Shown piece by piece: positions 33,340-40,824 of a stretch of 64,000 nt of DNA (position 1 is its first letter; each line of letters starts with the position of its first letter). The stretch lies in assembly GCA_016765295.1 (NCBI GenBank), contig JAESQF010000134.1, forward strand, positions 1 through 64,000, written 5' to 3'. Under the pieces are notes generated by a model. It was given only the letters and a program-made list of their open reading frames with translations, was not told where the DNA came from and did no database searches. This stretch comes from Oleispira sp. Its GTDB lineage: Bacteria > Pseudomonadota > Gammaproteobacteria > Pseudomonadales > Oceanobacteraceae. The position numbers and the translations under genes are program-made.

Positions 33340-33665
33340 AAGTTTATTTAATCACTTTTTATTCAATAACTAATACTGTTAGTAGGGAAAGTATTCAAAA
33401 ATATTTTGATATAAGGCCTGAGATATTAAATTGGTTTGGAGTTATGCCTCAAGCAATACTCGTAGCTACAGAATGTTCTGATAGTATCGTTTCTAGTTTA
33501 TTAGTAGAGCACTTTGGTCAAGGTATTATTTTTTTAATTACAAGCGCAGATCAGTATAAGACTCAAGGGTATATAAATAAAGAAGTTTGGGAGTTTATTA
33601 ATAATCCTAAGCCTTCTAAACACAATGGGCTTTTGGGATTGCTTGGACAGGGTTATAACAAATAA
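33336..33665 (+). CDS. Small protein resembling SinR-like/Cas2-VapD-fold proteins
   Basis: MKVYLITFYS ... AILVATECSDSIVSSLL ... IIFLITSAD ... GYINKEVWEFIN; ATGA overlap with preceding ORF. Confidence 0.55.
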   Translation: MKVYLITFYSITNTVSRESIQKYFDIRPEILNWFGVMPQAILVATECSDSIVSSLLVEHFGQGIIFLITSADQYKTQGYINKEVWEFINNPKPSKHNGLLGLLGQGYNK

Positions 33666-33710
33666 AGGCATTGGACGAAAAAATTTTCGCCCATGCTTTA
33701 AGCGTCATAC
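33653..33710 (+). repeat. attC-like site B (degenerate R')
   Basis: TTATAAC ... AAAGGCATTGG-ACGAAAA/TTTTCG-CCCATGCTTT ... GTCATAC. Confidence 0.55.
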
Positions 33711-33724
33711 AAGAGAATAGCTGA

Positions 33725-34090
33725 ATGAGATATTTTTTACTTTGTATGTTTTTATTTCCGCTAGTGTCTTTGGCGGATACTAAAACCTATATTTGCGATT
33801 ACCCGATATGGAGTAACGAAAAGGGGAAGCACAGAACCAAGGACAAGTTTGTGCTTAATTTTATCGTAGATCAAGAATCAAAAAAGTCTTATATGCTTGG
33901 TAATAATGGCAGTACCGAGGTCAAATTATTCGAATCCAGTGACCAGCTAGTGTTTATACAGCTAACGGATACTGGAAATATCATGACCACGACAATAACA
34001 CGTAAACTTAAATCAGTTCATAGTCGAAACTCAGTAATGCTAGATGAGTTAATTCCTTCGCAATACTATGGAAAATGTGAAATCAAATAG
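33725..34090 (+). CDS. Hypothetical secreted protein
   Basis: Signal peptide MRYFLLCMFLFPLVSLADT; flanked by attC-like sites B and C. Confidence 0.65.
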   Translation: MRYFLLCMFLFPLVSLADTKTYICDYPIWSNEKGKHRTKDKFVLNFIVDQESKKSYMLGNNGSTEVKLFESSDQLVFIQLTDTGNIMTTTITRKLKSVHSRNSVMLDELIPSQYYGKCEIK

Positions 34091-34094
34091 AAAT

Positions 34095-34169
34095 GTATAA
34101 CAAAGCAAACCAAGATCGCCAGCAAGCTGGCTGGATTTACAAAAGTTGTGCTTGTTTACGGCGTTATGC
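34095..34169 (+). repeat. attC-like site C
   Basis: GTATAAC ... gccag-caag-ctggc ... GCGTTATGC. Confidence 0.7.
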
Positions 34170-34184
34170 AGAATGATTTTTAAA

Positions 34185-34511
34185 ATGATGAATATTTCAG
34201 AACTTAAAGTTAGTGTTGAGATGATGGCAAAAGCTATGTGCCAACCTATGCCTTCTGAGCCACAAGTTGAACTCCTTTTTGATCATGTTTTATATGATGA
34301 TAGATTTGGGGATGTTGATGGTAAGAATGGATGCAAACACTTTGAACTTGGATTGATTACAAAATCTGAGTTTAGAGATCTTGTAATGGCACACAGTGCT
34401 AGTAAAATTTCATTTTTCAGCGGAAGGCCAGAGCCTAGTTTTAATTCTTACGAGTCAATAGAGCTAAACCAATCATTTGAGAAAGCTCTTCTAGGTAAGA
34501 TCATCGAATGA
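34185..34511 (+). CDS. Hypothetical protein (cassette ORF)
   Basis: MMNISELKVSVEMMAKAMCQPMPSEPQ; start after R' of site C, so the track start at 34146 is unlikely. Confidence 0.6.
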   Translation: MMNISELKVSVEMMAKAMCQPMPSEPQVELLFDHVLYDDRFGDVDGKNGCKHFELGLITKSEFRDLVMAHSASKISFFSGRPEPSFNSYESIELNQSFEKALLGKIIE

Positions 34512-34517
34512 GAAATT

Positions 34518-34622
34518 TCATAACAAAAGCATGTTCCATTAACCACTGCGTGGTTAGGGCGGTTTTCCGCTCGAACCTCGCTACAAACCGCCGAAAATTC
34601 TAGGCGTTATGCATCTTTAAAA
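34518..34622 (+). repeat. attC-like site D
   Basis: TCATAAC ... ccactgcgtgg ... ggcggttttccgc ... GGCGTTATGC. Confidence 0.75.
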
Positions 34623-34624
34623 TT

Positions 34625-35062
34625 ATGAAATTTGATATTATACCAAATGAGAGAATTGGCCCCATTGCACTTGGAATGACGTGCGAGGAGGTTAAGACGA
34701 TATTAAATGAAAAGCATTACTCTGGTAGCAATGGAGATAGTGATTATTATTTTTTAAACGGACTCCAAGTCGAATTTGAAGAAAATTTAGCCAATTTTAT
34801 CGGCATAAGTTTTTCACCTGATTATACAGTTTATTATAAGAACATTAATGTATTCGATGTTGACGCTGAGAAAGTATTTATTCTTATTGCTAGTGGCGAA
34901 AGTCTTAGGCATAGCTATGATGCATCGGAATACTTATTTCCAGATCAGGCTATAACTTTATGGGATGCTGATTCTCAGTATGATCGTATAGGTAAAGAAA
35001 ACAGAGTTATCTGGGCACAAATTGGTATAGGATCGCAATCTTATGTTGAGGCTGTCAGTTAA
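34625..35062 (+). CDS. Hypothetical protein (cassette ORF)
   Basis: MKFDIIPNERIGPIALGMTCEEVKTIL; flanked by sites D and E. Confidence 0.65.
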   Translation: MKFDIIPNERIGPIALGMTCEEVKTILNEKHYSGSNGDSDYYFLNGLQVEFEENLANFIGISFSPDYTVYYKNINVFDVDAEKVFILIASGESLRHSYDASEYLFPDQAITLWDADSQYDRIGKENRVIWAQIGIGSQSYVEAVS

Positions 35063-35063
35063 T

Positions 35064-35161
35064 GCATAACAAAAAGTTGGTGTTCGCACCTGCGGTTCTG
35101 GCCGGTTAAACTTCGCTCGTTCCTCGCTACGTTTCGCCGGCTCACAACAAAATCGTTAAAT
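35064..35161 (+). repeat. attC-like site E
   Basis: GCATAAC ... GTTAAAT (exact GTTRRRY); internal gccgg...ccggc. Confidence 0.7.
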
Positions 35162-35189
35162 TTAATATGAAAGTTCTTGAGTACTAATA

Positions 35190-35600
35190 ATGAAAAAGTT
35201 GATTGGATTATCTGTATTAACTACAATTTCCTACCTCTTATACACTGATAGAGAGATTAGCTTGGTTGGTGCATGGAAGGCAGACGGAAGAAAAACTGTA
35301 CATAGCATGATTGAGGCGGGGGAATTGAATACAAACGCTGATGTCAAAAATTTGGTTTCTGCCATCGGTGACGCTACTTATATTTTTACGGAAAAAACTC
35401 TCGATATTTCCTTTGAGTCAAATCCTAACTTCAAGGAAATTCCTATTCCATATAAGATTTTGGAAAAAACGGACAACAGTATAACGATACACTATCCAAT
35501 TAGCCCTACTAAAAATAATCAAGACACATATCATTTAACGGCTGATGGCAAGTGTATTTATATCGAACGTAAAAAATACAATGATTATTTCTGCAAATGA
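35190..35600 (+). CDS. Hypothetical membrane-anchored protein
   Basis: N-terminal hydrophobic segment then LVGAWKADGRKTV, possibly lipocalin-like; flanked by sites E and F. Confidence 0.6.
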   Translation: MKKLIGLSVLTTISYLLYTDREISLVGAWKADGRKTVHSMIEAGELNTNADVKNLVSAIGDATYIFTEKTLDISFESNPNFKEIPIPYKILEKTDNSITIHYPISPTKNNQDTYHLTADGKCIYIERKKYNDYFCK

Positions 35601-35601
35601 A

Positions 35602-35665
35602 ATTTAACAAGGCCAGGCACAATCCCGCAAACGGGCTGGGCTCGTCACTGCTTGCGGCGTTATAA
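35602..35665 (+). repeat. attC-like site F
   Basis: ATTTAAC ... cccgcaaacggg ... GCGTTATAA. Confidence 0.65.
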
Positions 35666-35685
35666 ATAATAAGGAGTAGTTAAGT

Positions 35686-36075
35686 ATGAAACACATATTT
35701 CTAATCTTAATTTTATCTGTTTTTAGTATTCAAAGCTTTGCTGCTGGGAAGTCAATTTCTTCTGCTTACGAAACTAAAACTAGCGATGTTCAAGTTAGTA
35801 GCACTGGTATAGTCGTTAAAGTTCTACCCGATGATAATAAGGGATCTCGTCACCAAAGATTTATACTTAAATTATCATCAGGGCAGACAGTTTTAATTGC
35901 TCATAATATTGATTTGGCTCCCAAAATTGATGCAATCAATGTCGGTGACTCCATTGAGTTTTATGGTGAATATGAGTGGAATGCCAAAGGTGGTGTCGTT
36001 CACTGGACACACCATGATCCAGCAGGTCGGCATGAAGGTGGTTGGCTTAAGCACAATGGCGTTCTATATGAATAG
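35686..36075 (+). CDS. DUF3465-like secreted protein
   Basis: Signal peptide; [57 protein letters not shown]. Confidence 0.75.
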   Translation: MKHIFLILILSVFSIQSFAAGKSISSAYETKTSDVQVSSTGIVVKVLPDDNKGSRHQRFILKLSSGQTVLIAHNIDLAPKIDAINVGDSIEFYGEYEWNAKGGVVHWTHHDPAGRHEGGWLKHNGVLYE

Positions 36076-36234
36076 CCCTATCAAAATCAACAGCAGACTC
36101 CGTAACGTGTCGTTTCAATAAGGGTTTTACCCCAAGAGGGCTAGAGCTTTTGAAGTAACAGATGTGTTCTCAAATAGAATCGACTTATAATACCGCCATA
36201 AATTAAGCGGCTCTATTGATAGATACACGGAATA

Positions 36235-38388
36235 ATGATGAGTTTTACCAAACAAATTTTGCTGGGGCTGTTTTTGGGCCTCGGTATAGGCATCTTTCTC
36301 GGCGAATTTTCAACGCCATTCTCTACCGTTGGCAATATTTATATCGGTTTGCTGCAGATGACAGTGCTGCCTTATATTGTGGTTTCTTTAATCGCAAACC
36401 TGGGGCGGGTTTCTTGGAGTAAAAGCCGTAAGCTGCTTATCTCTGCGGTAACGATATTAGCGTTATTATTAATTCTGGGCATGGGTATGTTGATTGTCAT
36501 TCCCTATGCTTTTCCTGACTGGCAGAGTGGGTCTTTCTTTAGAGCGACCATGATCGAGCCGGCCAAGGCCTTTGACTTGGTTGCGATGTATATTCCAGCT
36601 AACCCTTTTAACTCTTTGGCCAATAATATTGTACCGGCGGTTGTTTTATTCAGTATTTTACTGGGTGTTGGTGTTAGTGGCGTCACGGGTAATGGCGGCT
36701 TTTTGCAATCTTTGGATGTTGTTGAAGCAGCGCTTAATCGCATCAATAAAATGGTTATCAAGTTGACGCCTATCGGCGTATTTGCCATTGCGGCGGGCAC
36801 TGCAGGCACTATCTCGGTAGACGAACTAAGTCGGCTACAGGCCTACTTGATCACCTATACAGTCATTGCAACGGTGCTCAGCTTTTTGGTTTTGCCTCTG
36901 CTGGTTTCAGCCGTTACTCCTTTTAGTTACAAAGATCTGGTTTCCATCCCTAAGGATACGTTAATCATGGTTTTTGCTACGGCTAAAATTATTGTGTTAA
37001 TGCCGCAGTTGGTAGAAAACGTTAAGGAACTGTTTCGCCGCTATGATTTAGAAGATGATAATGTGAAATCGGGTGCCGAAGTATTAATGCCCTTAGCCTA
37101 TCCATTTCCCAATCTGGGCACGTATGCCATCTTAATGTTTGTTCCTTTTTCGGCTTGGTATATGGGCAGAAGTTTGGACTTTTCTGATCAGGTAGTATTT
37201 CAGGCAGCCTCTTTATTAAGCAGTTTTGTAGCCCCCATTATTGGTATTCCGTTTCTACTAGATTTGATGCGTATACCGGCCGATATGATGGAGCTCTTTA
37301 TGATGTCTACCGTGTATACCGATAGAATTCGTGTGGTATTGGGGGCCGTTCATCTGTTATCACTGACCATCGTAGTACTGGCCATTAATAAGGGGGTATT
37401 TCGCTGGAATATTAAAGCCTTACTTAAGGCGATCGCGATTTCAGCATTAGCGATTGCTCTTTCTTTATTGGCGGTACGCGCCTATTTGGGAGAGGCGATG
37501 AATGGTGCGCAAAATGGGGCTGAATCATTGGTTCAAATGCGCTGGATGGATAAAACCGTAGACGTTCAGGTTTATAAAGAATCGCTTCCCGCAGCGAATG
37601 AAATTACTGACAGTGAAGATCGAATTACTACCATCATGCAGCGTGGCACATTACGTGTGGGTTATTTGTCTGATTCATTGCCTTTTGCTTTTGCCAATGA
37701 GCAAGGAGAAGTCACAGGCTTTGATATAGAGATGGCGCATATGCTGGCCAGAGACCTGGGTGTTAGTTTGGAGTTGGTTCGAATTAAAACCGAGAGCATT
37801 AGTGAACTGTTCGATACCGGGCAGCTGGATATTGTTATGTCGGGTCTGGGCATCACTGCTAAGCGTGCGCTGCAGTGGGAGTTCAGTGCTTCACCGATGG
37901 ATTTAACCTTGGCAGTATTGGTTGAAGATCATAGACGTCGTGAATTTTTAACGCTGCAAGATTTGAAAAATAATCCTGATCTGCGTCTCGGCATTGTTGG
38001 AGCCGATACTGCGTATAAGCATTTGCTAGAGAATGCTATTGGCAATGTGAATTTGATATCAGTCTCTTCTCCTAGAGCTTTCTTGAAAGGTAATGAGCCC
38101 CATCTTGATGGCATTATTTATTCAGCGGAAGGAGGTTCAGCCTGGACCCTGTTATACCCTAGTTATACGGTGGTGGTTCCAGAACCTGGCGCTATTCAAT
38201 TATCCATGGCCTATCCACTGCCGAAAGGAGACGTTGTATGGAAGCGTTTTGTTTCACAGTGGGTAGGAATCAAACAGAAAGAAGGGACTATAAATTCTCT
38301 GTTTGATCATTGGATACAAGGAAAGGGGGCCGAAGATACATCACCCCGTTGGTCTGTGATGCGTAATGTTTTACATTGGGTTGATTAA
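36235..38388 (+). CDS. Dicarboxylate/amino acid:cation symporter (SDF) fused to periplasmic SBP_bac_3 domain
   Basis: N-terminal multi-TM SDF transporter; C-terminal RGTLRVGYLSDSLPFAFANEQGEVTGFDIEMAHMLARDLGV. Confidence 0.85.
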   Translation: MMSFTKQILLGLFLGLGIGIFLGEFSTPFSTVGNIYIGLLQMTVLPYIVVSLIANLGRVSWSKSRKLLISAVTILALLLILGMGMLIVIPYAFPDWQSGSFFRATMIEPAKAFDLVAMYIPANPFNSLANNIVPAVVLFSILLGVGVSGVTGNGGFLQSLDVVEAALNRINKMVIKLTPIGVFAIAAGTAGTISVDELSRLQAYLITYTVIATVLSFLVLPLLVSAVTPFSYKDLVSIPKDTLIMVFATAKIIVLMPQLVENVKELFRRYDLEDDNVKSGAEVLMPLAYPFPNLGTYAILMFVPFSAWYMGRSLDFSDQVVFQAASLLSSFVAPIIGIPFLLDLMRIPADMMELFMMSTVYTDRIRVVLGAVHLLSLTIVVLAINKGVFRWNIKALLKAIAISALAIALSLLAVRAYLGEAMNGAQNGAESLVQMRWMDKTVDVQVYKESLPAANEITDSEDRITTIMQRGTLRVGYLSDSLPFAFANEQGEVTGFDIEMAHMLARDLGVSLELVRIKTESISELFDTGQLDIVMSGLGITAKRALQWEFSASPMDLTLAVLVEDHRRREFLTLQDLKNNPDLRLGIVGADTAYKHLLENAIGNVNLISVSSPRAFLKGNEPHLDGIIYSAEGGSAWTLLYPSYTVVVPEPGAIQLSMAYPLPKGDVVWKRFVSQWVGIKQKEGTINSLFDHWIQGKGAEDTSPRWSVMRNVLHWVD

Positions 38389-38439
38389 GCTGTTAAGTTT
38401 TAAATATGAATGAATTCGAGTTTCTTACACATGGTAAAA

Positions 38440-38536
38440 ACTTAACAAAAGCATGTTGCATAAACCACTGCGTGGTCTGAACGGCTTTTCCGCTTCTACC
38501 TCGCTACAAAACCTAGCAAATGCTAGGTATTACATT
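38440..38536 (+). repeat. attC-like site G, related to site D, decayed R'
   Basis: ACTTAACaaaagcatgttgcataaaccactgcgtggt...ttttccgctt..acctcgctacaaa...ctaggtattacat aligns with site D. Confidence 0.65.
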
Positions 38537-38557
38537 TAATTGGAGCGTATCAGAACG

Positions 38558-38920
38558 ATGAAAAGTTTTTGTATGTATTGTGGCAATAGTAAGCCCGATG
38601 CCCATCAAATATGTGGATCTTGTTTTGCCATTCCAGAAACACATAAAGATCTAATATACTCAATTATCATGTGCCACAGTCCGGACGAACCGCATTTAAA
38701 TTTCTTGAGTATTGGTGAGATTGAAGAGCTATGCGAAGAGATTAGAAAAGGAAACAAGGTTGAAGTAAGCCCTCAGGTTTTTTCTCAGGCTGAGGAAGCT
38801 CTTAGCGCGGTTAGGTCTTTAGGGTCGCCACAGCTAATAAGCAAATTTTCTAGAATATCTTCGCCTATGGTAATGATAATGTTGGCTATGTTGTTGGTGG
38901 GGATTATATTCGGGGCTTAA
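38558..38920 (+). CDS. Zinc-ribbon protein with C-terminal TM helix
   Basis: CMYCGNSKPDAHQICGSC; tail MVMIMLAMLLVGIIFGA. Confidence 0.6.
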   Translation: MKSFCMYCGNSKPDAHQICGSCFAIPETHKDLIYSIIMCHSPDEPHLNFLSIGEIEELCEEIRKGNKVEVSPQVFSQAEEALSAVRSLGSPQLISKFSRISSPMVMIMLAMLLVGIIFGA

Positions 38921-39337
38921 ATGTATAAGGCAACTATGCACATAACTCACAAAAAATGGCTTAGCGAATTGGCTGGTGAAGTATCAATCGTCTATTCAGA
39001 CGTGATAAATGAAGAAGCAAATGGGAACATGGTTACCTACGCGTTTGATGTAGAGGCTCTGAATGAGTGGGGACCCGATTCCATAGATGCCTTTCTCAAA
39101 GGCTGTCGCGATTTATATGCATCTAAAAACCCAGTTGAACCCATGTGGTTTTATAGCTGGTTCGACCAGCAATATAGTCAAATTAAAATGGGTGCTGTTT
39201 CTCAACGACATGAGACACTGCCATTTGATTGTGATCTCAATGTGTGTGAACTTCATGTGGTTATACGTGGGTTGATTACTAGTGACTCCGGTCTATTTAC
39301 GAGTGGAAAATTGAATGTGTGGACATCAAGTATTTAA
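38921..39337 (+). CDS. Hypothetical protein
   Basis: 138 aa, starts directly after preceding stop, ends at site H. Confidence 0.6.
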   Translation: MYKATMHITHKKWLSELAGEVSIVYSDVINEEANGNMVTYAFDVEALNEWGPDSIDAFLKGCRDLYASKNPVEPMWFYSWFDQQYSQIKMGAVSQRHETLPFDCDLNVCELHVVIRGLITSDSGLFTSGKLNVWTSSI

Positions 39338-39386
39338 CAAAAAAAGGCTGACGACGCAAAGAGCGCGCTAGATTTTGGCGTTAGAA
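39332..39386 (+). repeat. attC-like site H
   Basis: ATTTAAC ... cgc-aaaga-gcg ... GGCGTTAGAA. Confidence 0.5.
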
Positions 39387-39504
39387 TGCAAGGATTAAGA
39401 AAATTCTTAGGTAATGCTCTAGCCAAAAGTAAACGTGAATATTAATTTAACGCCTTTGTTTTAAGCGTATACGTCATCAAAAATTTAATAGTAGGTAGTT
39501 TTAT

Positions 39505-39711
39505 ATGAATCAAACTATAAATGGAATTAGTGATAGCACTTTAGTTATTTGTGCTATTACTGTTTTTGCATTTTCTTTTGGGTATGGGCTTCTTTCTCCT
39601 TATCTTAAGAGAAAAGGTGTATCTGAACATAAAATATTAGTAATGGTTAAAGCGTCAGTTGTAATTATATTACTTGGTGGAGTTTATGTTTATCGAAATA
39701 TCTATACCTAA
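39505..39711 (+). CDS. Small two-TM membrane protein
   Basis: 68 aa with hydrophobic segments near both ends. Confidence 0.5.
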   Translation: MNQTINGISDSTLVICAITVFAFSFGYGLLSPYLKRKGVSEHKILVMVKASVVIILLGGVYVYRNIYT

Positions 39712-39715
39712 ATAA

Positions 39716-39811
39716 GATAATGAAAAAGACGATGAAATTAAATGTCTTAAGAAAGAGTTATCAAAAGCTAAAAAGGAAAATTATTTTCTAAAAAGTAGGA
39801 GCGGTATCTGA
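39716..39811 (+). pseudogene. Possible IS3-family OrfA C-terminal remnant
   Basis: Open frame without start: DNEKDDEIKCLKKELSKAKKENYFLKSRSGI*, resembling the OrfA leucine-zipper end (LKKEL...E...LKK). Confidence 0.35.
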
Positions 39812-39900
39812 AGGATCAAAAGAATTACGATTCAGGTTCATAGTTGACCATGGTGATGATTTTGGCGTCAGATACCTGTGTTGTAAATTGCTTATTGAAT

Positions 39901-40824
39901 TCATATGCGGTGCAACTCACTTCTGTTGGGTAAGTCTTCAGGTGTTTTAATATTCCAGACCAGACCCAGCTTTTTCAGTATTAATAACATCCACCAACCT
40001 GGATCGGTTTGATTCGCATTTATGCCAAGCAGGGCAGAGCCTGGAAAAGCGTGATGATTGTTATGCCAACACTCCCCCATAGTAATGAGGCCGCAGAATT
40101 TAATGTTGTACCCCTGAACAGCAGCCCCTTTGACATGCCACTCACTGTGTCCTTTATTATGTGCAAAATAGCCGATTAACCAGTGCCCTGTTATCGATAC
40201 ACAAACGCGCAAACATACCCCCCACACAACCCAGCTAACGCCGCCAAGAAAAAATAAACACAGGGCAAGTGGTAGCTGCTGCCACATCCACGTCTTTTCA
40301 ATAAATTGATAAAACCGACTATTAGAAATATGACTATCAGGCTGGAATTCGGGTGGATGCTGTAATTTAATATCGCAATGTATTTGCCAGAAACCATCTT
40401 TTAAAAAGGATGTTTTATGGCCAAAGTAGGCATGGCAACGCTTTTGCCGTTGTGCCCAATCTCTAAGGTCATGGGTGTGCATCATACCTATAGGCCCAGC
40501 GAGTCCAACCAGTACGCCTAAATACACAAACAAATACTCAAGCCACCGTGGGCACTCATAACTATGGTGAATAAAGCGGCGATGCATGCCCAATGAATGG
40601 CCAAAACAGAGCGTAATACCAGAGGTGACTAAAAACACCGCGAGTGTCTCTATGCTTGCACTATAGTATCCGCCTACAACCCCTATCAAACTCATGGTAA
40701 TAACCCATAGGGACTTGGTAGGGGCCCAAGATACACTGCCTTCAAAAGCGTTGCTTGTTGGGGTATCAACTATGCGAGGGTTGTCGTAGTCAGGCACCTG
40801 AATATTATCCGGCTTCACGGGCAA
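39901..40824 (-). CDS. Fatty acid / acyl-CoA desaturase
   Basis: His motifs HSLGMHRRFIHH and ECWHNNHHAF, multi-TM. Confidence 0.8.
   Translation of the reverse strand: MPVKPDNIQVPDYDNPRIVDTPTSNAFEGSVSWAPTKSLWVITMSLIGVVGGYYSASIETLAVFLVTSGITLCFGHSLGMHRRFIHHSYECPRWLEYLFVYLGVLVGLAGPIGMMHTHDLRDWAQRQKRCHAYFGHKTSFLKDGFWQIHCDIKLQHPPEFQPDSHISNSRFYQFIEKTWMWQQLPLALCLFFLGGVSWVVWGVCLRVCVSITGHWLIGYFAHNKGHSEWHVKGAAVQGYNIKFCGLITMGECWHNNHHAFPGSALLGINANQTDPGWWMLLILKKLGLVWNIKTPEDLPNRSELHRI

Noticed and set aside
34146-34184. Upstream start of ORF 34146-34511
   Set aside because: Lies inside the attC-like element; downstream starts are more plausible.
32848-39386. Interpretation of spaced repeats as a CRISPR array
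   Set aside because: Elements are 55-105 bp, divergent, and separated by ORFs; no short identical repeats with uniform spacers.
39420-39480. Possible additional attC fragment (atttaacgcctttgttttaagcgtatac)
   Set aside because: Has an AAC-like start and aagcgtatac end but too short and no paired arms that I can align; not counted.
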